DNA of 64,000 nt from Maribellus comscasis (GTDB taxonomy: Bacteria; Bacteroidota; Bacteroidia; Bacteroidales; Prolixibacteraceae): assembly GCF_009762775.1 (NCBI RefSeq), contig NZ_CP046401.1, forward strand, positions 5,024,001 through 5,088,000. Reading direction: 5' to 3'. Numbering within the stretch: the first letter of the stretch is position 1; each line of letters starts with the position of its first letter. The position numbers were made by a program, and so were the translations under genes. Of this stretch, positions 40,717-52,700 are shown in pieces. Under the pieces are notes generated by a model, which ran no database searches, was not told the DNA's origin, and worked only from the letters and a program-made list of their open reading frames with translations.

Positions 40717-43700
40717 TTAATAGTTAACGAATACAGTACCCTTGCGAACATCATTTCCTTCCAGAACCAGGATGAATACGTAGGTACCGCTTGGTACTTT
40801 ACTGTTTCCAACGGTTAAAGTATTTTCAGAGTATCCATCCCACCATGCGTCGGTATTACCAAGCATGTTGATGTTTCCATAGTGTTCCTGTTCGTAGAGC
40901 AGGTTCCCCCAGCGGTTGTAAATGTATAGTTTAGCGTCAGGATAAATTTCGCCGAATGCTTGTTCACCTTCTGCACATTCAAATACTACTTTGAAGAAAT
41001 CATTTACTCCATCGTTATTTGGTGAGAAACCGTTGGGAACGATGAGTTCACAACCTAAGGCTGAGTCGTCCTCTCCACCTTCCGGTTTGTCATCAGCATC
41101 TCTCCACGCTCTCACTCCATCACCATCATGGTCGGGAAGTGGTGCATTTCCACCGATTGGATTGTTATAGACTCCCCATCCGTCAATGTTATCATAGTTG
41201 TCATCCAGTCCGTCGAGGTCTGTATCTGTTCCGGCAGCAAAGATTTCAGGAATACTGTCGATTACTCCGTTTTCATCTTCCATGTCGAATCCTTCGATAT
41301 AATCGTCTATGCCATCGGCGTCTGCATCCGTATCGATAAAATCAGGATCTCCGTCGTTATCGGTGTCTGCACGTTCGAAATATGTACCGCCGCTATCCGG
41401 GTCGTACTGGTCGTCCCATCCGTCTCCATCCGAATCGCTCCAAACAGGTGCTCTGTACGTACCTTCTGCCTGTCCTTCGATGTTATCGATAATTCCGTCG
41501 TTATCAGAGTCGATATCTAAATAGTTCGGAATACCATCACCATCAGTATCAGCTGTAAATGTTTCATCAATATCGAGAATGCCATCGTTGTCATCATCGA
41601 TGTCTATTTCATCCGGTACCTGGTCACAGTCTGTGTCGAGCATAATATCAATTGTTACAAGAGCCTGGTCACATAAAGCAACTTCAGTATTTTCAGAATC
41701 GCATATTTCGTAGGTGAATTGAACCGTGCCTATAAAACCATCTTCCGGTGTATAGGTAAATGTACCATCTTCATTCTGAACGAGTGCCCCGTTTTCTACC
41801 GAGCTGATAATTTCAGGAACAGTTAATTCATCACCGTCCGGGTCATAGTCATTCAGAGCTACATTGAAGGTAACTTCGCCACCACAGTTTCCAACTAATA
41901 AAGTGTCGTCAATTGCAACCGGAGGCACATTAACTGTTGTAACATTAATAATAATCAAAGCTTCATCGCAGAGATTGTCTGCATCGCAAATTGAGTATTG
42001 CAATGTATCGGTTCCGGAGAAATCGACTTCTGGTGTGTAAACAAAAGTGCCATTTTCTAAATCAATCTCGGAAACTGTTCCGTGAGAAGGTCCTGCTATG
42101 ATTGTAAGTGTTGTAGCATCAATGTTGTTATCACAATCTACATCATTTGCTAATGGCTCAATTGTCTGCGAGGTTCCTTCTGGTACGTCAACAAAGTCGT
42201 CGTTTGCTACCGGCGCCGATTTTACAACGATTATTTGTTCGCATGTGTCAGCATTTCCTGAAGCGTCGGTTGCAATCCATTGGACTATTGTTGTTCCGGC
42301 AGGATAAACTCCTGATGCATTTGTTGAATCATTGAAATTATTGATAACAGTTGCAATAGAGCAGTTCTCTTCAACTTCAGGAACAGGAATTGTTAATTCG
42401 ATTTCACAAGTTTCAGAGGTGATTATTGTGTCAATATCTTCAGGACAAATAATTGTTGGAGCCTCAGTGTCGTTTTCAGTGATTTGTACATCTGCAATAT
42501 CTGTACACCCGGTTTCCAAGTCTGTAATAACTATAAAATGTCTGCCAGCCGATAGGTTTGTGGCCGTTTGACTGGTATTACCATTGTCCCAACTATACGA
42601 GTAGTTTCCGGATCCACCTGATAAAACTCTTACTGAAGCTGAGCCGCTATTCGGAATTCCACACTCCGCTGGAGAAACTTCTGAAGCTACAATTTCAGGA
42701 GATTCAACAATTGTGATTGAGAACGATTCTTCATCCCAACACATATCGTCAGTTCCGTTTGCTGCGTAAACATATATTATTACGTCTTCTGTAAGTATAT
42801 CTCCCGCATTAAACTGTGTTCCCTGTCCTATGGATGCTGTAAAGTAGTTTCCGATCGCAAGCTCCGGTAATGTATATGAGTCGCAGGCTTGTATATCATC
42901 GAAGCTACCAAGCTCCGGAGTTACGTTAATTACCACGTTAAACGTATCCTCTGTCCAGCACATGCCATCTGTTCCTGTTGCAGCATATACAAATATTGTA
43001 GAATCTTCGGTTATGGTTCCGGAAACCGGTTCTATCCCCATTGACTGAGCATAGTAAGCAAATCCTTCGGGAAGCTGAGGCAGTTCATACAAGTCACATC
43101 CTTCCACGTCGTCAATTGGGTCGATAGAAGGAACTATATTTACTTTTATAACTAGAGTATCAGTATCAGTACATCCATTACTGTCAGTAATTTCTAAAAC
43201 ATATTCACCAGATTCTCTTACAATTAATGTATCTCCTATTTCGTTTGGTAATGTAATCCCGTCTTTTTCCCATACATAAGAAGGTGTTCCCTGTACGGTT
43301 GATGAACTTGCGTCAAGGATTGACTGGTCTCCAGAACAAATTTCAGTTGTCCCTTTGATATTTGCCGTAGGAGCGTCTTTGTCAACATTAACAGTAACCT
43401 GGTCAGTATCTGTACATCCGTTGGCAGCTGTTACCGTTACGGTATAAGTTGTGGTAACCAGCGGTTCAGCCACCGGGTTTGCAATATTTGCAGCGCTCAG
43501 TCCTTCAGCAGGTTCCCATGAATAAGATACACCGCCGGAAGCATTAAGCTGAGTGTCTGTATTGTTACAGTCAATTGTTACGTCATCCCCTGCATTTGCC
43601 GTAGGAGCGTCTTTGTCAACATTAACAGTAACCTGGTCAGTATCTGTACATCCGTTGGCAGCTGTTACCGTTACGGTATAAGTTGTGGTAACCAGCGGTT

Positions 43701-46700
43701 CAGCCACCGGGTTTGCAATATTTGCAGCGCTCAGTCCTTCAGCAGGTTCCCATGAATAAGATACACCGCCGGAAGCATTAAGCTGAGTGTCTGTATTATT
43801 ACAGTCAATTGTTACGTCATCCCCTGCATTTGCCGTAGGAGCGTCTTTGTCAACATTAACAGTAACCTGGTCAGTATCTGTACATCCGTTGGCAGCTGTT
43901 ACCGTTACGGTATAAGTTGTGGTAACCAGCGGTTCAGCCACCGGGTTTGCAATATTTGCAGCGCTCAGTCCTGTAGCAGGTTCCCATGAATAAGATACAC
44001 CGCCGGAAGCATTAAGCTGAGTGTCTGTATTGTTACAGTCAATTGTTACGTCATCCCCTGCATTTGCCGTAGGAGTGTCTTTGTCAACATTAACAGTAAC
44101 CTGGTCAGTATCAGTACATCCGTTGGCAGCTGTTACCGTTACGGTATAAGTTGTGGTAACCAGCGGTTCAGCCACCGGGTTTGCAATATTTGCAGCGCTC
44201 AGTCCTTCAGCAGGTTCCCATGAATAAGATACACCGCCGGAAGCATTAAGCTGAGTGTCTGTATTATTACAGTCAATTGTTGCGTCATCCCCTGCATTTG
44301 CCGTAGGAGCGTCTTTGTCAACATTAACAGTAACCTGGTCAGTATCTGTACATCCGTTGGCAGCTGTTACCGTTACGGTATAAGTTGTGGTAACCAGCGG
44401 TTCAGCCACCGGGTTTGCAATATTTGCAGCGCTCAGTCCTGTAGCCGGTTCCCATGAATAAGATACACCGCCGGAAGCATTAAGCTGAGTGTCTGTATTG
44501 TTACAGTCAATTGTTACATCATCCCCTGCATTTGCCGTAGGAGCGTCTTTGTCAACATTAACAGTAACCTGGTCAGTATCAGTACATCCGTTGGCAGCTG
44601 TTACCGTTACGGTATAAGTTGTGGTAACCAGCGGTTCAGCCACCGGGTTTGCAATATTTGCAGCGCTCAGTCCTTCAGCAGGTTCCCATGAATAAGATAC
44701 ACCGCCGGAAGCATTAAGCTGAGTGTCTGTATTATTACAGTCAATTGTTGCGTCATCCCCTGCATCAGCAGTAGGAGCGTCTTTGTCAACATTAACAGTA
44801 ACCTGGTCAGTATCTGTACATCCGTTGGCAGCTGTTACCGTTACGGTATAAGTTGTGGTAACCAGCGGTTCAGCCACCGGGTTTGCAATATTTGCAGCGC
44901 TCAGTCCTGTAGCCGGTTCCCATGAATAAGATACACCGCCGGAAGCATTAAGCTGAGTGTCTGTATTGTTACAGTCAATTGTTACATCATCCCCTGCATT
45001 TGCCGTAGGAGCGTCTTTGTCAACATTAACAGTAACCTGGTCAGTATCAGTACATCCGTTGGCAGCTGTTACCGTTACGGTATAAGTTGTGGTAACCAGC
45101 GGTTCAGCCACCGGGTTTGCAATATTTGCAGCGCTCAGTCCTGTAGCAGGTTCCCATGAATAAGATACACCGCCGGAAGCATTAAGCTGAGTGTCTGTAT
45201 TGTTACAGTCAATTGTTACGTCATCCCCTGCATCAGCAGTAGGAGCGTCTTTGTCAACATTAACAGTAACCTGGTCAGTATCTGTACATCCGTTGGCAGC
45301 TGTTACCGTTACGGTATAAGTTGTGGTAACCAGCGGTTCAGCCACCGGGTTTGCAATATTTGCAGCGCTCAGTCCTGTAGCCGGTTCCCATGAATAAGAT
45401 ACACCGCCGGAAGCATTAAGCTGAGTGTCTGTATTGTTACAGTCAATTGTTACGTCATCCCCTGCATCAGCAGTAGGAGCGTCTTTGTCAACATTAACAG
45501 TAACCTGGTCAGTATCGGTACATCCGTTGGCAGCTGTTACCGTTACGGTATAAGTTGTGGTAACCAGCGGTTCAGCCACCGGGTTTGCAATATTTGCAGC
45601 GCTCAGTCCTGTAGCCGGTTCCCATGAATAAGATACACCGCCGGAAGCATTAAGCTGAGTGTCTGTATTGTTACAGTCAATTGTTACGTCATCCCCTGCA
45701 TCAGCAGTAGGAGCGTCTTTGTCGACATTAACAGTAACCTGGTCAGTATCGGTACATCCGTTGGCAGCTGTTACCGTTACGGTATAAGTTGTGGTAACCA
45801 GCGGTTCAGCCACCGGGTTTGCAATATTTGCAGCGCTCAGTCCTGTAGCCGGTTCCCATGAATAAGATACACCGCCGGAAGCATTAAGCTGAGTGTCTGT
45901 ATTGTTACAGTCAATTGTTACGTCATCCCCTGCATTTGCCGTAGGAGCGTCTTTGTCAACATTAACAGTAACCTGGTCAGTATCAGTACATCCGTTGGCA
46001 GCTGTTACCGTTACGGTATAAGTTGTGGTAACCAGCGGTTCAGCCACCGGGTTTGCAATATTTGCAGCGCTCAGTCCTTCAGCAGGTTCCCATGAATAAG
46101 ATACACCGCCGGAAGCATTAAGCTGAGTGTCTGTATTATTACAGTCAATTGTTACGTCATCCCCTGCATTTGCCGTAGGAGCGTCTTTGTCAACATTAAC
46201 AGTAACCTGGTCAGTATCGGTACATCCGTTGGCAGCTGTTACCGTTACGGTATAAGTTGTGGTAACCAGCGGTTCAGCCACCGGGTTTGCAATATTTGCA
46301 GCGCTCAGTCCTTCAGCAGGTTCCCATGAATAAGATACACCGCCGGAAGCATTAAGCTGAGTGTCTGTATTGTTACAGTCAATTGTTACGTCATCCCCTG
46401 CATTTGCCGTAGGAGCGTCTTTGTCAACATTAACAGTAACCTGGTCAGTATCAGTACATCCGTTGGCAGCTGTTACCGTTACGGTATAAGTTGTGGTAAC
46501 CAGCGGTTCAGCCACCGGGTTTGCAATATTTGCAGCGCTCAGTCCTTCAGCAGGTTCCCATGAATAAGATACACCGCCGGAAGCATTAAGCTGAGTGTCT
46601 GTATTATTACAGTCAATTGTTACGTCATCCCCTGCATTTGCCGTAGGAGCGTCTTTGTCAACATTAACAGTAACCTGGTCAGTATCTGTACATCCGTTGG

Positions 46701-49700
46701 CAGCTGTTACCGTTACGGTATAAGTTGTGGTAACCAGCGGTTCAGCCACCGGGTTTGCAATATTTGCAGCGCTCAGTCCTTCAGCCGGTTCCCATGAATA
46801 AGATACACCGCCGGAAGCATTAAGCTGAGTGTCTGTATTATTACAGTCAATTGTTACGTCATCCCCTGCATTTGCCGTAGGAGCGTCTTTGTCAACATTA
46901 ACAGTAACCTGGTCAGTATCTGTACATCCGTTGGCAGCTGTTACCGTTACGGTATAAGTTGTGGTAACCAGCGGTTCAGCCACCGGGTTTGCAATATTTG
47001 CAGCGCTCAGTCCTTCAGCAGGTTCCCATGAATAAGATACACCGCCGGAAGCATTAAGCTGAGTGTCTGTATTGTTACAGTCAATTGTTACGTCATCCCC
47101 TGCATCAGCAGTGGGAGCGTCTTTGTCGACATTAACAGTAACCTGGTCAGTATCGGTACATCCGTTGGCAGCTGTTACCGTTACGGTATAAGTTGTGGTA
47201 ACCAGCGGTTCAGCCACCGGGTTTGCAATATTTGCAGCGCTCAGTCCTTCAGCAGGTTCCCATGAATAAGATACACCGCCGGAAGCATTAAGCTGAGTGT
47301 CTGTATTATTACAGTCAATTGTTACGTCATCCCCTGCATCAGCAGTAGGAGCGTCTTTGTCGACATTAACAGTAACCTGGTCAGTATCTGTACATCCGTT
47401 GGCAGCTGTTACCGTTACGGTATAAGTTGTGGTAACCAGCGGTTCAGCCACCGGGTTTGCAATATTTGCAGCGCTCAGTCCTGTAGCAGGTTCCCATGAA
47501 TAAGATACACCGCCGGAAGCATTAAGCTGAGTGTCTGTATTATTACAGTCAATTGTTACGTCATCCCCTGCATCAGCAGTAGGAGCGTCTTTGTCAACAT
47601 TAACAGTAACCTGGTCAGTATCAGTACATCCGTTGGCAGCTGTTACCGTTACGGTATAAGTTGTGGTAACCAGCGGTTCAGCCACCGGGTTTGCAATATT
47701 TGCAGCGCTCAGTCCTGTAGCCGGTTCCCATGAATAAGATACACCGCCGGAAGCATTAAGCTGAGTGTCCGTGTTGTTACAGTCAATTGTTACATCATCC
47801 CCTGCATTTGCCGTAGGAGCGTCTTTGTCAACATTAACAGTAACCTGGTCAGTATCAGTACATCCGTTGGCAGCTGTTACCGTTACGGTATAAGTTGTGG
47901 TAACCAGCGGTTCAGCCACCGGGTTTGCAATATTTGCAGCGCTCAGTCCTGTAGCCGGTTCCCATGAATAAGATACACCGCCGGAAGCATTAAGCTGAGT
48001 GTCTGTATTGTTACAGTCAATTGTTACGTCATCCCCTGCATTTGCCGTAGGAGCGTCTTTGTCAACATTAACAGTAACCTGGTCAGTATCGGTACATCCG
48101 TTGGCAGCTGTTACCGTTACGGTATAAGTTGTGGTAACCAGCGGTTCAGCCACCGGGTTTGCAATATTTGCAGCGCTCAGTCCTGTAGCCGGTTCCCATG
48201 AATAAGATACACCCCCGGAAGCATTAAGCTGAGTGTCTGTATTGTTACAGTCAATTGTTACATCATCCCCTGCATTTGCCGTAGGAGCGTCTTTGTCAAC
48301 ATTAACAGTAACCTGGTCAGTATCAGTACATCCGTTGGCAGCTGTTACCGTTACGGTATAAGTTGTGGTAACCAGCGGTTCAGCCACCGGGTTTGCAATA
48401 TTTGCAGCGCTCAGTCCTGTAGCCGGTTCCCATGAATAAGATACACCGCCGGAAGCATTAAGCTGAGTGTCTGTATTGTTACAGTCAATTGTTACGTCAT
48501 CCCCTGCATCAGCAGTAGGAGCGTCTTTGTCAACATTAACAGTAACCTGGTCAGTATCAGTACATCCGTTGGCAGCTGTTACCGTTACGGTATAAGTTGT
48601 GGTAACCAGCGGTTCAGCCACCGGGTTTGCAATATTTGCAGCGCTCAGTCCTGTAGCCGGTTCCCATGAATAAGATACACCGCCGGAAGCATTAAGCTGA
48701 GTGTCCGTGTTGTTACAGTCAATTGTTACATCATCCCCTGCATTTGCCGTAGGAGCGTCTTTGTCAACATTAACAGTAACCTGGTCAGTATCAGTACATC
48801 CGTTGGCAGCTGTTACCGTTACGGTATAAGTTGTGGTAACCAGCGGTTCAGCCACCGGGTTTGCAATATTTGCAGCGCTCAGTCCTGTAGCCGGTTCCCA
48901 TGAATAAGATACACCGCCGGAAGCATTAAGCTGAGTGTCCGTGTTGTTACAGTCAATTGTTACATCATCCCCTGCATTTGCCGTAGGAGCGTCTTTGTCA
49001 ACATTAACAGTAACCTGGTCAGTATCAGTACATCCGTTGGCAGCTGTTACCGTTACGGTATAAGTTGTGGTAACCAGCGGTTCAGCCACCGGGTTTGCAA
49101 TATTTGCAGCGCTCAGTCCTTCAGCAGGTTCCCATGAATAAGATACACCGCCGGAAGCATTAAGCTGAGTGTCTGTATTGTTACAGTCAATTGTTACGTC
49201 ATCCCCTGCATTTGCCGTAGGAGCGTCTTTGTCAACATTAACAGTAACCTGGTCAGTATCGGTACATCCGTTGGCAGCTGTTACCGTTACGGTATAAGTT
49301 GTGGTAACCAGCGGTTCAGCCACCGGGTTTGCAATATTTGCAGCGCTCAGTCCTTCAGCAGGTTCCCATGAATAAGATACACCGCCGGAAGCATTAAGCT
49401 GAGTGTCTGTATTGTTACAGTCAATTGTTACGTCATCCCCTGCATTTGCCGTAGGAGCGTCTTTGTCAACATTAACAGTAACCTGGTCAGTATCAGTACA
49501 TCCGTTGGCAGCTGTTACCGTTACGGTATAAGTTGTGGTAACCAGCGGTTCAGCCACCGGGTTTGCAATATTTGCAGCGCTCAGTCCTGTAGCCGGTTCC
49601 CATGAATAAGATACACCCCCGGAAGCATTAAGCTGAGTGTCTGTATTATTACAGTCAATTGTTACGTCATCCCCTGCATCAGCAGTAGGAGCGTCTTTGT

Positions 49701-52700
49701 CGACATTAACAGTAACCTGGTCAGTATCGGTACATCCGTTGGCAGCTGTTACCGTTACGGTATAAGTTGTGGTAACCAGCGGTTCAGCCACCGGGTTTGC
49801 AATATTTGCAGCGCTCAGTCCTGTAGCCGGTTCCCATGAATAAGATACACCCCCGGAAGCATTAAGCTGAGTGTCTGTATTGTTACAGTCAATTGTTACA
49901 TCATCCCCTGCATTTGCCGTAGGAGCGTCTTTGTCAACATTAACAGTAACCTGGTCAGTATCGGTACATCCGTTGGCAGCTGTTACCGTTACGGTATAAG
50001 TTGTGGTAACCAGCGGTTCAGCCACCGGGTTTGCAATATTTGCAGCGCTCAGTCCTTCAGCAGGTTCCCATGAATAAGATACACCGCCGGAAGCATTAAG
50101 CTGAGTGTCTGTATTGTTACAGTCAATTGTTACGTCATCCCCTGCATTTGCCGTAGGAGCGTCTTTGTCAACATTAACAGTAACCTGGTCAGTATCGGTA
50201 CATCCGTTGGCAGCTGTTACCGTTACGGTATAAGTTGTGGTAACCAGCGGTTCAGCCACCGGGTTTGCAATATTTGCAGCGCTCAGTCCTTCAGCAGGTT
50301 CCCATGAATAAGATACACCGCCGGAAGCATTAAGCTGAGTGTCTGTATTGTTACAGTCAATTGTTACGTCATCCCCTGCATTTGCCGTAGGAGCGTCTTT
50401 GTCAACATTAACAGTAACCTGGTCAGTATCGGTACATCCGTTGGCAGCTGTTACCGTTACGGTATAAGTTGTGGTAACCAGCGGTTCAGCCACCGGGTTT
50501 GCAATATTTGCAGCGCTCAGTCCTTCAGCAGGTTCCCATGAATAAGATACACCGCCGGAAGCATTAAGCTGAGTGTCTGTATTATTACAGTCAATTGTTA
50601 CGTCATCCCCTGCATCAGCAGTAGGAGCGTCTTTGTCAACATTAACAGTAACCTGGTCAGTATCAGTACATCCGTTGGCAGCTGTTACCGTTACGGTATA
50701 AGTTGTGGTAACCAGCGGTTCAGCCACCGGGTTTGCAATATTTGCAGCGCTCAGTCCTGTAGCCGGTTCCCATGAATAAGATACACCCCCGGAAGCATTA
50801 AGCTGAGTGTCTGTATTGTTACAGTCAATTGTTACATCATCCCCTGCATTTGCCGTAGGAGCGTCTTTGTCAACATTAACAGTAACCTGGTCAGTATCAG
50901 TACATCCGTTGGCAGCTGTTACCGTTACGGTATAAGTTGTGGTAACCAGCGGTTCAGCCACCGGGTTTGCAATATTTGCAGCGCTCAGTCCTGTAGCCGG
51001 TTCCCATGAATAAGATACACCCCCGGAAGCATTAAGCTGAGTGTCTGTATTGTTACAGTCAATTGTTACGTCATCCCCTGCATCAGCAGTCGGAAGAGCA
51101 TTCACGGTAACATATACAGAATCCACATCATAGCAGCCACTAACGCCATCATCTGTTGCTGTAACATAATACCAGCCGGTTTCAGGTGATGAAACTGTTG
51201 GGTTTTGCGTTGATGATATAAAACTATTGGGGCCAGTCCAGCTGAAGGATACGCCGCCTTTTTCACCTGTTGTGCTGGCGGACAAGCTTAGTTCATTTTC
51301 TTCACATATTGGAGAATTACTGTTAGCTGTAACTTCTATAGCACAACACTCTTCAACTGTTAAAGTTCCACTATCTTCATTCTGACAACCAGTTGTTGTA
51401 TTTGTAACAACCACTTTGTAAAGGTTGTTGTTCATTCCTGTGACGGTTGAGTCTGTTGTGTAATTATACTCTGTTGCTCCTGAAATTGCTACTTCGTTTA
51501 AATGCCATTGATAAGTATAATTGGACCCCAGATTAATAGTTTCGAATGTTGCTTTTGTTCCGGCACAAACGGTTTCATCTCCTACTGAAACTTCAGGTAA
51601 AGGATTAACTGTAACGGTAAAACTATAAGTCTCAACGATAGAATCAGTATCGTTAGGGCGGTAAATTGCCTTGTAGGTTAATGTTGAGTCGCTTGTTACC
51701 GGGAAGAATCCTGGTTTAGGTCCAATAACGCTAAAATCGATTTCGTTAGAACAACCATTATCAATAAGGATTCCGTCAAAATATATATTATCAACTTCGC
51801 TGTCAAGTATTTTTGTGCTTTTTGCTTTTATAAATTTATATTTAAATTTATAAGCACCTTTCGATACGGAAGAGGGGATATTTATTGTGTAGGGTTTTGT
51901 TGTGCCATCTCCTGTAATATTAATACTTCCTATGCTATGTTCGGTTGAATCGACCAGTATTAACTCCCATGTGAAATTCTCGCCTGTTGGAGCGTAGATA
52001 TCCATGTGAACATCAATAGAAGGTTCTATAAATGCAAGCGGTCCGGTGATAGAACAGGTGTCTTTACTTCCATAACTGCTAACCGATTGATAAAGTTGAG
52101 CGGTACTTGGTCCGATGCGTTGTACTCCGTCGTAAATCCAGCAGTCCCATTTTGATTCAGGAAGATTAAACTCCATCATAAAATTCGCATCGCCGGAACC
52201 TACACAACCCAGATTGAAATCGGGAGAACTCCAGTCGATATATTTTCCCCAAACGCCATCAAGCATCGTGTCGGCACATTCTGTTATATCACTTGGGGGA
52301 TTTGAAACATCAATAACGATTTCGCTAATGTCAACTTCAAGTGTGTCAGTTCCAATACAACCAGTACCTGAATTGGTTTCAGTAACATAAATAGTTCCTG
52401 TGCCCAAGCTTTCCCACGAAATTTCCACTGAAGCATTTGTTGTCACTCCTGTAATTGTTCCACCTGTAACTTGCCATAAATATGTATTGCCAGCAACAGA
52501 ATCATTTGAGTAGGTTATTAAGCTATTCAGGCAAACGTCAGAGGATCCGGAAATATAAGGATCTGGAATTGGGTTTACAGTTACAGTTACTGTAAATTGG
52601 TCACCGTCACAACCATCTGGTGAAGTTGGTGTAATTGAATATATAGCTGTTTGAATAGAACTTGTAGGGTTAAAAAGTGTTCCACTAATATTTATTGCAT

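Noticed and set aside
41128..42571. Plus-strand open frames opposite the adhesin C-terminus
   Set aside because: They are antisense shadows of the thrombospondin type 3 and Ig-like coding region.
43371..51092. Long regular direct repeats that could be mistaken for a CRISPR array
   Set aside because: The unit is 234 bp, has no unique spacers and stays in one open reading frame coding for 78-residue domains.
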